A stretch of DNA of 64,000 bases from JBKPNJ01 sp963695705. Its GTDB lineage: Bacteria > Actinomycetota > Actinomycetes > Propionibacteriales > Nocardioidaceae. The translations under genes and the position numbers were made by a program. This document shows, in pieces, positions 1-8,489 of the stretch (its first letter is position 1; every line of letters begins with the position of its first letter). A model generated the notes under the pieces. The model was not told where the DNA came from. It ran no database searches and saw only the letters and a list, made by a program, of their open reading frames with translations. The DNA lies in assembly GCA_963695705.1 (NCBI GenBank), contig CAVOHB010000009.1, forward strand, positions 1,426,001 through 1,490,000, written 5' to 3'.

Positions 1-48
1 TCGGTGCCCTCCATGGTCATCGACTATCTGCGCGGCTATCAGCGCTGA
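1..48 (+). CDS. 3' end of an unidentified gene entering from the left
   Basis: The plus strand is open from the window edge to a TGA at 46-48, giving a C-terminal tail that ends MVIDYLRGYQR. It would converge on, and overlap by about 30 bases, the hydrolase gene on the other strand. Only 15 codons are visible, so neither product nor reality can be confirmed. Confidence 0.25.
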   Translation, partial: SVPSMVIDYLRGYQR

Positions 49-742
49 GACCCAGCCGCTCGGCCGCCCAGGCAATCGCCTGCCGAATGGCCGCCCGCGC
101 AGCATCGGTGTCGTCCATCGTCTCGAACCCGTGCTGCGCCCCGGCCACCTCGATGGTGTAGACGTCGTGGGTCGCGGCCAGGGCGTCGTTCGACTCGATC
201 AGCCAGGCGCGCTCCTCGTACTCGGCGCGGGTCAGCAGGATCGGTGTGGAGGTGTCGGCCTGGATCGGCGTGGTGAAGGTCGAGGATGACTCCTCACTGT
301 GCGCGCACATGGCGTAGGTCAGCCCCACTCCGCACAGCCAGGGTGGATCCGCGGCGAGCAGTGGTCCGAGCAGCACTCCGCCGCCGGAGAACGCGAACAC
401 CACGACGCGCTCACCGTCGACGTCTGCGCTCGCCCGTGCAGTCCTCAGAGCGTCCTCGCAGTCGAGCAGTGCCTGGTCCAGGGCGTCGGGCGATGAGTAG
501 CCGTGCTCGAACACCACCCCAACGGCCCCTGCCCCGGCCGCGAGAGCGCCGTAGGCGCGGTAGGCAGACCAGTCGGGCGGACGAATCGGGATCTCCGCCG
601 GTACCGGCCCACCGTGCACGAACACCATCGCCGGCGCCGGTGTCCGCGCGGGCAGATAGTAGTCGATGCCGGCGGCTCTGACCGGCTGCACCGGCGTGTG
701 CGGGAGGACGAAGGGCCACAGAAAGGGCGGCAGGTCGGTCAC
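17..742 (-). CDS. alpha/beta hydrolase (dienelactone-hydrolase-like)
   Basis: A 241-residue protein with an alpha/beta-hydrolase layout: an oxyanion-hole-type HGG near residue 43, a nucleophile elbow AFSGGG near residue 118 (Ala replaces the first Gly of GxSxG), and a late GAQHGFE that supplies the catalytic His. Substrate cannot be told; small esters or lactones are typical. No signal peptide, so cytoplasmic. The start is GTG at 742; TAACAT on the minus strand at 748-753 lies only 5 bases upstream, which fits a leaderless transcript, and no Shine-Dalgarno is visible. Confidence 0.75.
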   Translation of the reverse strand: MTDLPPFLWPFVLPHTPVQPVRAAGIDYYLPARTPAPAMVFVHGGPVPAEIPIRPPDWSAYRAYGALAAGAGAVGVVFEHGYSSPDALDQALLDCEDALRTARASADVDGERVVVFAFSGGGVLLGPLLAADPPWLCGVGLTYAMCAHSEESSSTFTTPIQADTSTPILLTRAEYEERAWLIESNDALAATHDVYTIEVAGAQHGFETMDDTDAARAAIRQAIAWAAERLGLSADSRADSR

Positions 743-800
743 GCCGCATGTTAACCGCGGCGATCAGGGGCGCCAACTGGTTTATGCCGCGTGCCGGCGG

Positions 801-2045
801 TCATCGCGTACGCAGGACCATCCCGCGACTCATCACGAACCGGACGTCCTCCAGGCGACGAACATCGTCGAGCGGATTGCCCTCCACGGCGATCAGGTCG
901 GCCGCGTAGCCGGCCTCGACTCGGCCGATGCGGTCCGCCCAGCGCAGCAGCTCGGCTGCGTGGAGGGTGGCGCAGCGGATCGCGTCGACCGGCTGCTGGC
1001 CCCACCGCACGTGGTAGGCGAGCTGGCGCGCGTTGAGACCGTGCGGATAGATCCCGCTGTCGGTGCCGTAGGCGAGGCGTACGCCGGCCTGCACGCACTT
1101 GGCGAATCCCTCCCGCTGCGCCAGCGTCGTCTCGTCGTTCTTGCGCAGCACGTCGGCGCCCCAGCCCTGAGCCGCCCCGACCTCGGCGATGTAGTCGCCG
1201 CAGTAGATGTCGGCGACGAGAAATGTGCCTGCCTCGGCCATCATGTCGATCGACTCGTCGTCCATGAGTGAGCCGTGCTCGATGGACCGAACCCCGCCGC
1301 GGACAGCGCGCTTGATGCCTTCGGCACCATGGCAGTGGGCGGCGACGTCGGCGCCGTAGAGGGACGCCTCCTCGACGGCGGCGCGGATCTGGGCCTCGCT
1401 GAGCTCCGGAGCTCCGGGCACTCCCCCGGACGTCATCACGGCACCGGTCGCTATCAGCTTGACCAGATCGGCGCCGGCATGGAGCACGCGTCGCACCGCA
1501 CGTCGCACATCGTCGACGGAGTTGACGACGCCGATGCGAAGGTCATACGGGACGACGGCGTCGACATCGGGTGCGAGGCCGGTGATGTCACCGCCGCCGC
1601 CGGCGCAGGTGACGTACGCGCCGGCCACCTTCATCCGTGGACCGTTCACCCAGCCGGCATTGATGGCGTCGCGCAGGGCAATGTCGACGAAGGCGCGGAA
1701 CGTACCGACGTCCCGGACGGTGGTGAAGCCGGCCATCACCGTGTCACGCGCGTTCCGCACGCCGGACATGGCTTCCTGGGCCGCGGTGCGCGTCAAGAGC
1801 TCGGCATACCCGTGGCCACTGTCCGGTTCGCCGACCAGGTGCGCGTGGCAGTCGACCATGCCGGGCAGCAGTGTGTGGCTCGCGAGGTCGACGACACGCG
1901 GGCCCTCCGCCGGAGCATCCGCGACTGCAATCACATCGACGATGTCCCCGCCTTCGACGACCACCGCGCGGTCGGGCAGCAGGTCACCGGAGACGACGTC
2001 CAGCAGCAGGTGGGGCCGGATGACAGTCCGCGCCGAGGTCGTCAC
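801..2045 (-). CDS. metal-dependent amidohydrolase (imidazolonepropionase/prolidase-like)
   Basis: Binuclear metal hydrolase of the amidohydrolase superfamily, 414 residues from GTG 2045. Ligand motifs occur in order: VDCHAH (HxH), LVKLIATG with the bridging Lys, AHCHG, SIEHG, and YGTDSG with the catalytic Asp. An N-terminal beta-sandwich and a C-terminal AADLIAVEGNPL strand complete the fold. The family includes Xaa-Pro dipeptidases, aryldialkylphosphatases and carboxypeptidase-like enzymes; the substrate is unknown. A GTG at 2075 would add ten residues. I prefer 2045 because a TACTGT -10 box (2053-2058) sits 7 bases upstream and the palindrome at 2066-2083 then falls in the -35 region. Confidence 0.85.
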   Translation of the reverse strand: MTTSARTVIRPHLLLDVVSGDLLPDRAVVVEGGDIVDVIAVADAPAEGPRVVDLASHTLLPGMVDCHAHLVGEPDSGHGYAELLTRTAAQEAMSGVRNARDTVMAGFTTVRDVGTFRAFVDIALRDAINAGWVNGPRMKVAGAYVTCAGGGGDITGLAPDVDAVVPYDLRIGVVNSVDDVRRAVRRVLHAGADLVKLIATGAVMTSGGVPGAPELSEAQIRAAVEEASLYGADVAAHCHGAEGIKRAVRGGVRSIEHGSLMDDESIDMMAEAGTFLVADIYCGDYIAEVGAAQGWGADVLRKNDETTLAQREGFAKCVQAGVRLAYGTDSGIYPHGLNARQLAYHVRWGQQPVDAIRCATLHAAELLRWADRIGRVEAGYAADLIAVEGNPLDDVRRLEDVRFVMSRGMVLRTR

Positions 2046-2065
2046 GGCCGCCACAGTAGCCGCTT

Positions 2066-2083
2066 GCTGACTCACGAGTCAGC
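2066..2083. promoter_or_regulatory. operator-like perfect palindrome upstream of the amidohydrolase gene
   Basis: GCTGACTC-AC-GAGTCAGC is a perfect 8-2-8 inverted repeat. It lies directly upstream of a TACTGT -10 box (minus strand, 2053-2058) and so covers the -35 region of the amidohydrolase gene. This suits a TetR/GntR-type repressor. No dedicated regulator gene is adjacent. Confidence 0.5.
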
Positions 2084-2202
2084 GGGCACCGCAGGCCCGG
2101 GCTTCGGCCCGGTGCGTGGGCGCCTGTGGCAGCCTGGCTGCCCGACGCAAGCGACCGGCGGTGCGGTGAACAACCCGACTCGGTGGGAACCGATCTGGAC
2201 AG

Positions 2203-2259
2203 ACCGGCATTTGCCGACAGGCGGCCGCTCGGACACACTGATGGGCATGCAGGCGGCCG
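2203..2259 (+). repeat. orphan copy of the MetE-like gene leader and start
   Basis: About 57 bases match the start region of the MetE-like gene at 3372-3429 (roughly 80% identity, nearly identical over the last 35 bases). The copy includes the ATG and its first codons (MGMQA), but reading stops after eight codons (TAG 2265-2267). It can form a hairpin with arms 2222-2228 and 2253-2259 that puts the ATG in the loop. It is read as a relic of a duplicated or deleted metE-like gene. Confidence 0.6.
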
Positions 2260-2356
2260 ACGCCTAGGGTTGTGCCGCCAGTTTCGCCGTGACCGTCGCC
2301 TCGCATCGCGGCCTCGCGACCACGAGGCGACGCGTACCGTCGCGGGGTGGACGGAG

Positions 2357-2959
2357 ATGTCGGTGCAGTCGGTCATCGCTGCTGCAGTTGGTCCGATTCT
2401 GACTGCGCTGCTTGCTGCATTGGGCTTCTGGCTACGTGACCGACGCCAAAGCCGCAATCGCCAGCAGGCCTACCAGCGGGCACTCGAAGAATCGAGTGAC
2501 CAGGTGGCGTTCATCAGGACCTGGCTCGACGCCCACCAGCAGATCGCGTCCCCGCAGGCGCATGAGCAGGCTCGTGCGCAGGCTCTGTCAGACCTCGAGC
2601 GGGCTTATGTGCGCGTCGAGCAGGCTCGGGACGCGGTAGGCAGACGGAGTGAACCATTCAGCGTTCGACGCGGGTTGAAACGTCTACTGCTGCTGGACTC
2701 GATGCACACCACCTCAGCGAAGATCTGGGGTGTCGTCTACTACCTGTCACTGGCGTGGCTGCTCGTCTTTGGGACGTTCGGGCTGATGATCGGGCTCCTT
2801 TCCCCTTTCACCGGGAGCTCCGGCTCGCTGCTGGGCGAAGTCCTGGCGGGGCTGGGGCTGTCGGTATTCGCGCTCGCCATCGGAGTGGCCCCGACCCTGC
2901 CGTTGCACTGGCTGGTGGTCGCCGCGGATGGGCGGCCGAACGACAGCCAACTGGATTGA
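2357..2959 (+). CDS. small membrane protein of unknown function with coiled-coil middle
   Basis: 200 residues from ATG 2357, preceded by GGACGGAG. An N-terminal hydrophobic helix (about residues 4-24) is followed by a polar, Gln/Glu/Arg-rich helical stretch likely to be coiled coil, then two close transmembrane helices (about 120-145 and 155-190). No family is recognised. The topology suggests an inner-membrane protein with a cytoplasmic helical domain. It stands alone between the amidohydrolase and the decayed region. Confidence 0.6.
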   Translation: MSVQSVIAAAVGPILTALLAALGFWLRDRRQSRNRQQAYQRALEESSDQVAFIRTWLDAHQQIASPQAHEQARAQALSDLERAYVRVEQARDAVGRRSEPFSVRRGLKRLLLLDSMHTTSAKIWGVVYYLSLAWLLVFGTFGLMIGLLSPFTGSSGSLLGEVLAGLGLSVFALAIGVAPTLPLHWLVVAADGRPNDSQLD

Positions 2960-3047
2960 CTTCGGCCCCGGACCGCCGGCCACCGAGAAGTCCCCGCGAC
3001 CGCTAGCGGGTCCGTTGCGAGCGATGAACAGGTACGTCCAGTCTGGC

Positions 3048-3238
3048 TCAGGCCCCGGGGAACCAGCGGCGAAGCGTGTCGAGCTCGACGCCCTCGGCCT
3101 CAACAGGTCCGGCGTGTGGTCGGAGTCGAGGCGGCCGAAGAGGAGCCGTACGAAAGCCTCGGCCGGCAGCCGCAGCGTAGCCCCGGTCGCGGCGTCCGAC
3201 GTCGGAGCCAACCGCGCGCTGGAGGAGAGCTGGAGCAC
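3048..3238 (-). pseudogene. C-terminal remnant of a maleylpyruvate-isomerase-family (mycothiol-dependent) protein
   Basis: Minus-strand translation gives ATLRLPAEAFVRLLFGRLD then HTP and, after a one-base frame change, VEAEGVELDTLRRWFPGA followed by a stop. This matches the typical C-terminus of MDMPI-domain proteins, whose members use mycothiol or a metal to act on small electrophiles. No N-terminal DinB-like domain is found upstream, so this is a truncated and frameshifted relic. Confidence 0.6.
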
Positions 3239-3345
3239 GCAGACGCTCGGCGAGGGTTCGAGAGGAGCTGTCCGAGTGGGAGCCCGCGGATGTCAACCAG
3301 TTCGCCCACCTACTCAGCCGCTTCAACGCGATCCTGGACGGGTAG
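3229..3345 (+). pseudogene. C-terminal remnant of a MarR-family regulator
   Basis: One frame reads ARVREELSEWEPADVNQF and continues to LLSRFNAILDG and a stop at 3343-3345. This is the usual C-terminal dimerisation helix of MarR-family regulators. The winged-helix part is absent, so only about 35 codons remain. The remnant overlaps the 5' side of the minus-strand MDMPI relic. Confidence 0.5.
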
Positions 3346-3371
3346 GCCGATCCTGGCGACGCGGAGCCTTA

Positions 3372-3429
3372 CCGGCCGGAATTGCCCACGGCTGCCCGCT
3401 CGGACAGACTGATGGGCATGCAGGCGGGC
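3372..3429 (+). repeat. leader/start hairpin of the MetE-like gene (second copy)
   Basis: This partner of the 2203-2259 copy spans the MetE-like start codon. GCCCGC (3394-3399) pairs with GCGGGC (3424-3429), leaving a 24-base loop with the ATG at 3412. Compared with the other copy, one base pair changes from G-C to C-G, and a flanking C-G becomes U-G, so pairing is kept. The role is inferred only. Confidence 0.45.
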
Positions 3430-4486
3430 GAGGGGGTTGCGCAGCGGCTCCCGTCGCTGTTCCCGACGTCCCTGGTCGGCAGCTTCGCCCAGCCCGACTG
3501 GCTGATCGACCGCGACCGGCTGGCTGGCAGGTTCCCGCCGCGGGTCCGGGCCCGCGAGCTGTGGCGGCCCGCGCCGGACGTACCTGGCCGAGGCGCAGGA
3601 CGACGCGACACTGGTCGCGATCCGGGCGCAGGAGCGCGCCGGACTCGACATCATCACCGACGGCGAGATCCGCAGGGAGAGCTACTCCAACCACTTCGCC
3701 ACGGCCCTCGACGGCGTCGACATCGACAACCCCGGTGAGGCCCTGGACCGCAGCGGCCATCCGAACCCGGTGCCGCGGGTGGTCGGACCGATCACGCCGC
3801 CCCGCCCCGGTGCAGGTGCGGGACACGCGAGTTCCTGCGGGCCAACACCGACCGCATCATCAAGGTCACCGTCCCCGGGCCGTTCACGATGTCGCAGCAG
3901 GCTCAGAACGACTACTACCCCGACACCGAGTCGCTGGCGATGGCGTACGCCGCGGCGTGCAACGCGGAGGTCAAGGACCTCTTCGCGGCCGGCGCCGACA
4001 TCGTGCAGCTCGACGAGCCGTACCTGCAGGCCCGGCCGGAGGCCGCCCGCGAGTTCGGGGTCGCGGCGCTGAACCGGGCGCTGGACGGGCGTGATCGGCA
4101 CGACCGCGGTGCACCTGTGCTTCGGGTACGCGGCGATCATCCACGACCGCCCGTCGGGCTACTCCTTCCTGTCCGAGCTGGCCGACTGCGCGATGCGACC
4201 AGGTGTCGATCGAGACGGCCCAGTCCGGGCTCGACCCGGCGGTCCTGGCGACCCTCGGGGACAAGACGGTGATCCTCGGTGTGCTCGACCTGTCCGACCA
4301 CGCGGTCGAGCCGCCGGAGGTCGTTGCCCAGCGGGTACGCCGCGCGCTCGGCGTGGTCGACGCAGAACGCCTCGTGCTCGCCCCGGACTGCGGCATGAAG
4401 TACCTCCCCCGCGACAGCGCCGACCGGAAAGCTGCGCTCGATGGCCGAGGCGGCGCGAGCTGCTGCGAGCCGAGCTCGGCGCCTGA
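3412..4486 (+). pseudogene. MetE-like cobalamin-independent methionine synthase (C-terminal type), frameshifted
   Basis: Pieces in three frames join into one MetE C-terminal-domain protein of about 355 residues: TSLVGSFAQPDWLIDR, DIITDGEIRRESYSN, VTVPGPFTMSQQAQNDYYP, DIVQLDEPYLQ, GTTAVHLCFGY and APDCGMKYLPR. These cover the substrate pocket and the zinc-ligand His/Cys region of the family. Stand-alone proteins of this type transfer methyl groups from a small donor. About seven single-base frame changes (near 3567, 3807, 3828, 4089, 4197, 4423, 4461) break it while residue conservation between breaks stays high. That favours sequencing indels, although real decay cannot be excluded. Confidence 0.65.
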
Positions 4487-4500
4487 CGGACGGGGCGACC

Positions 4501-6079
4501 GTGCCGGACACGATCCCCGGGTTGCTGGCGACCGCCGCCGAGCGCGACCCGGCCGGCGTCTGGTTGCGCACCGACGACGGCACACTGACGTTCGCGGGCG
4601 CCGCCGGCCAGGTCGCTCTGCTCGCGCGAGCGGTTGACGCGAGGAGGGAGTGCGGCGAGGCGACCTCGTGGTGGTCACGACGCGGACCACGCCGCCGTAC
4701 CTGCTCTGCTGGCTGGCGCTGGCCAGCCTGGGTGCCGTCACCGTGCCCACCGATCCGTCGGCCACACCCGAGGAGCTCGCGGGGCTCGTCGGTCAGGTCC
4801 GCCCACGGCACCTGGTCACCGACGCGATCCCTGTGGCCGACTCGTGCAGGATGCGGCGGCGGCCGGCCCGGCGGCGCAGCAGGTCCTGGACATCGACTCG
4901 CTGCTCGGGAGCTGGCAGAACGCAGACGCGAGCGACGGGCGCGACGGTGCCGGTCGGACGTCGGACCCGATGACCTGGCGGTGCTCATCCCCACGTCGGG
5001 CACGACCGGGCGATCGAAGCTGGTCATGCAGACGCATCGCGCGTACGCGATGGCCGGCGAGGGGTTCCCGTACTGGATGGAGCTCGACCGCAGCGACCGG
5101 CTGATGACCATCGCTGCCGCTGTTCCACATCAACGCGCCCGCGTACTCGGTGCTGGGCTCGCTGGCCTGCGGAGCCGGGCTCGTGCTGGTCCCCCGCTTC
5201 TCGGCCAGCGGGTTCCTCGACTCCGCCCGGCGACACGGCGCGACGGAGTTCAACGCGATCGGGGCCATGCTGGAGATCCTGATGCGCCAGCCGGAGCGGC
5301 CCGACGACGCCGACACCGACCTGCGGCTGTGCTACACCGGTCCCTCGCCCGCCGCGCGAGTGGCAGGAGGCCTTCGAGCGGCGGTTCGGACTGCGTGTCG
5401 TCTGCGGGTACGCGATGTCGGAGTCGCCGTACGGCCTGATCTGGCGGCATGGCACCCGACCGTTCGGCACCCTTGGGTCTCCGCGGCAGCACCCCACACT
5501 CGGCACGGTCAACGAGGCCCGGGTGATCGACGACGACGGTCGTGACCTGGACGCGGGCGAGACCGGCGAGCTGCTGCTGCGCAATCCAGCCGTCACCCCG
5601 GGCTACTGGGAGATGCCCGAGGAGACCGCGGCTGCCGTCGTCGACGGCTGGCTGCACACCGGCGACCTGGTGACCGTCAACGCCGACGGCACGTACACGT
5701 TCGTGTCGCGCAAGAAGGAGGTGCTGCGACGCCGCGGCCAGAACCTGTCGCCCGCCGAGGTCGAGGACGCGATCCTGGCACACCCGGACGTGCTCGAGGT
5801 CGCCGTGGTGGGCGTTCCCTCGGAGCTGACCGAGGAGGAGGTGAAGGCGTTCGTCGTTCCGGCACCGGCGGGAGTCTGGACTTCGCAGAGCTCCGGGAGT
5901 GGACGGCCGGCCGGCTCTCGGCCTTCAAGGTTCCGCGGTTCTGGCAGGCCGTCGACGCCCTGCCGCGCACCCCGACCGCCCGGGTCGCCAAGCACCGGCT
6001 GCCGGCCGGTCACCCACCCGACGAGTACGACGCCCAGGACCGCCGTCCGCAGCTACCGAGACCAAGGACGGCGTCATGA
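4501..6079 (+). pseudogene. class I adenylate-forming enzyme (AMP-dependent acyl-CoA synthetase/ligase), frameshifted
   Basis: Joined across frames, this is an ANL-superfamily ligase of about 525 residues. It shows IPTSGTTGRSK (ATP-binding P-loop), GYAMSESPYGL, GETGELLLRNPAVTPGYW, WLHTGDLVTVN and KEVLRRRGQNLSPAEVE, and near the end LPRTPTARVAKH with the catalytic Lys region altered. It would activate a carboxylic acid to acyl-AMP then acyl-CoA. GTG 4501 follows the MetE-like stop by 14 bases, and its TGA overlaps the next ATG (ATGA at 6076), so the three genes look like one operon. Frame breaks lie near 4650, 4845, 4960, 5120, 5360 and 5870. Confidence 0.65.
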
Positions 6080-6896
6080 CGCGGTTACCCGACGTCGATC
6101 GGCTACTCCGACGAGTCGTCCATCCAGGCTGCTCGGACACGACCTCGCCGGAGACCTGATGGGCGAGGTCGGCTTCGCCGAGCTGGCGTTCTGGCTGGTC
6201 GCGATGCGCCGGCCGACGTCCGGCGAGCTGCGCGTCTTCGAGGCGGTGCTGGTCGCGCTCGCGGACCACGGATTCACGCCGTCGGCGATCGCCGCCCGGC
6301 TCACCCTGACCGGCGCGCCGGAGTCCGTGCAGGGAGCGATGGCGGCGGGTCTGCTCGGCGGCGGCTCCCGGTTCCTCGGGGTGACCGAGGATGACGGGTC
6401 GCTTCCTCGACGTCGGCGCTGGAGCGCCACCGCTCGGAGGGCGGCGAGCTGCCCGACAGCGACGACGGCTGGGACGTGCTGGCGCGCGAGCGTCGTGCGC
6501 GCCCAAGTCGCGGCCGGACGCTACGTACCTGGGCTCGGGCACAACGTGCACAAGCGGGCCGATCCCCGGACCTCGGTGCTGCTCCGGATCGCGGCCGAGG
6601 AGGGCCGGCTCGGACCGCACCTGCGACTGTTCGAGGCGATCGGACGCGTACACCCCGAGCTGCTCGGTCGCACGCTGCCGCTCAACGGGGCCGGCGTGTG
6701 CGGAGCGGCCCTGTGCGACCTCGGCTTCCCGGTCGAGATCCTCCGCGGCTTCGCCCTGCTGGCGCGGGCCGCCGGACTGCTCGGGCACATCGCCGAGGAG
6801 ATGCGCCGCCCGGTCGGTATGGACATCTACCAGGAGGTCGATCGCGCGACGGAGTACGAACCGCCGAACCCGGCCGCCGAGCCCGAGTACGGCTAG
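6076..6896 (+). pseudogene. citrate synthase/citryl-CoA-lyase-like protein, frameshifted
   Basis: After a short N-terminal piece in another frame, the protein reads GEVGFAELAFWLVAMRRPTS, then a DHGFTPSAIAARL segment, YVPGLGHNVHKRADPR (the GxGH catalytic-His motif of citrate synthases), and a C-terminal ALCDLGFPVEILRGFALLAR plus GLLGHIAEE. About 270 residues is the short form seen in citryl-CoA lyase-like proteins. It likely makes or cleaves a citryl-type CoA thioester, matching the upstream CoA ligase. Breaks fall near 6125, 6400 and 6500. Confidence 0.6.
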
Positions 6897-7713
6897 ATGC
6901 GGAAGAAGAGGTTGAGGTAGCGCTCGGCGAGCCGCCATGTCGCCGCGGACCGTACCGGAGTTGCTGCGGCCGAACGCCGTGAGCACGAGGCTGCCGGCGT
7001 CGAACTCGATGTAGCGCGGGCAGGCTGTCGATCTCGCCCGGGCTCGTAGGTCAGCCCCTGGTCGCTTACCGAGACGCGGTAGTCGCCAGCGTTGCGGCCA
7101 CTGACGCGGATGCCGATCGTGAACGGCTCGGTCACGGCGTCGGTCCGGACGGTGCCCTGCCAGATCGCGAACATGAACGGCACCAGCAGGTCCGCGGCGT
7201 CGCCGGAAAGGCCGTGCGCCTGCCCGCTGGTCTGACGGATGTCCCACGAGTGGACGCCGTAGTCCATCAGCTGCCCAGCGGCGTAGAAGAACGCCGGGAC
7301 CGGGCCCATGTAGGGATGAGTGACCATGCAGTCCGGTCCACTCATCGGGTCCGATCGCCTCGAGGATCTGCTGCATCCGCTCGAAGTCGCGGCGCAGCCG
7401 TTCCATCATCTCGGCCTGCGAGAGGCCGCGAAATGCCGTGGCCCCCTCGTTCGCCTTCTCGCCCATGACCGCCAGGCCGTGCGGGTCGGGAATCTCGCCC
7501 GGTGCCCCGGGCCGCGTCGAACGCCTTGAAGTAACCCTCGGTCGTGTCGACGATGTGGCCCACGATGTCGCGGGTCGACCAGCCCTCGCAGGCGGTCGGT
7601 GCGTCCCATGCCTCCGGTCGCTCGGCCAGCGCGAACATCCGCTCGGCCTCGTGGCGGACCACGCGCAGGATGGTGTCCTTCCCCTCGTAGGTCATCGCGT
7701 TCCACTCACTCAT
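6893..7713 (-). pseudogene. DinB/maleylpyruvate-isomerase N-terminal-type protein, frameshifted
   Basis: The start is ATG 7713 with GGAGAGG upstream. The first frame gives ERPEAWDAPTACEGWSTRDI and VGHIVDTTEGYFKAFD, typical of the mycothiol-dependent DinB-like fold (W-x5-C-x-GW-x3-D-x3-H). The next pieces are RLRRDFERMQQILEAIGPDE, YGVHSWDIRQTSGQ (His ligand) and a C-terminal SCP2-like stretch that ends LAERYLNLFFRI. Frame changes lie near 7507, 7330, 7025 and 6930. The 3' end overlaps the convergent citrate-synthase-like gene by a few bases. Confidence 0.6.
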
Positions 7714-7778
7714 ACCCAACACCTCTCCTCGGGGCATTCCACGGCCGTCCAGGGGTCCAGCGCGTGGCCGAACGCCTG

Positions 7779-8293
7779 CTACTCGTCGAGCTGCTGACCG
7801 CCGAAGTACATGAGCGGATCGCTGAGCAGCTCGATCTGGATGCCGTCGGGGTCCTTGAAGTACATCGACTCCTCGATGCCGCGGTCGGGTCCGGCGTACT
7901 TCACGCCGGCGGCGTCCAGCCGGTCCCGTACCTGCTCCCAGCGGTCCCTCGGAGACGAGATCGCGATGTGCTGGACCCCTCCCGATGCGCCTCGACGCCG
8001 GGCTCGAGTCCGAGGCCGGGGAAGTCGAAGAAGCCCAGAAGGGTCTTGTTGCCGAGGTCGAAGAAGAAGTGCGACGAGCCCGGGTAGTCACGGTTCTCGA
8101 CCAGCTCGACGAGCGGGAAACCGAGCAGGCCCTGGTAGAACTCGATGGTCTGCTCGACATCGGAGCAGATGAGCGCCGCGTGATGAATGCCGCGCCCTGG
8201 CGTCGACTCACGTTCCGCTGCCGGATGCAGGTACCGCTTGCGCAGCTCCTCGCGTCGCGCCTCGAGCTCAACCAGTTCGGAGTCACTCGGCAT
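7779..8293 (-). CDS. VOC-family (glyoxalase/dioxygenase-like) protein with one frameshift
   Basis: The start is ATG 8293 after AAAGAGG. The first half has GIHHAALICSDVEQTIEFYQ and a HFFFDLGNKTLLGFFDFP segment; a one-base shift near 7982 leads into GVQHIAISSPRDRWEQV and MYFKDPDGIQIELLSDP, ending GGQQLDE. The H...E/H...E metal ligands of the vicinal-oxygen-chelate fold are present. Length of 171 residues is normal. It may form an operon with the DinB-like gene, 65 bases downstream. Because only one base disturbs the frame, a sequencing indel is likely. Confidence 0.7.
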
Positions 8294-8489
8294 CGTGCAC
8301 CTCTTTCTGACGATTCTCTGACCGGGAACTCCCGGCGACTGCATCCGCCGGTTTCGACGGGTGGTAGTTAAGATTTACACCACGCGGATTCAGCCTGCAG
8401 AGATGTCTCGAACCACGCCCGTCCGACTCCTCTCCCAGGACAGGCAGCGCGCGGCCAGGTCAACGGCCGACCAACGAAAGGGGAGCAGC

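Noticed and set aside
1275..2267. A 330-codon plus-strand frame opposite the amidohydrolase gene
   Set aside because: It mirrors the codon structure of the real minus-strand enzyme and shows no domain of its own.
2241..2267. Eight-codon frame MGMQAADA as a leader peptide
   Set aside because: It matches the start of the MetE-like protein and ends at once, so it is better read as a relic than as an attenuator peptide. No downstream gene fits attenuation.
5925..7466. A long minus-strand open frame across the citrate-synthase-like and DinB-like genes
   Set aside because: Its translation is Arg/Gly-rich with no family pattern. It is the shadow of the frameshifted genes; only a short central part is the real DinB-like frame.
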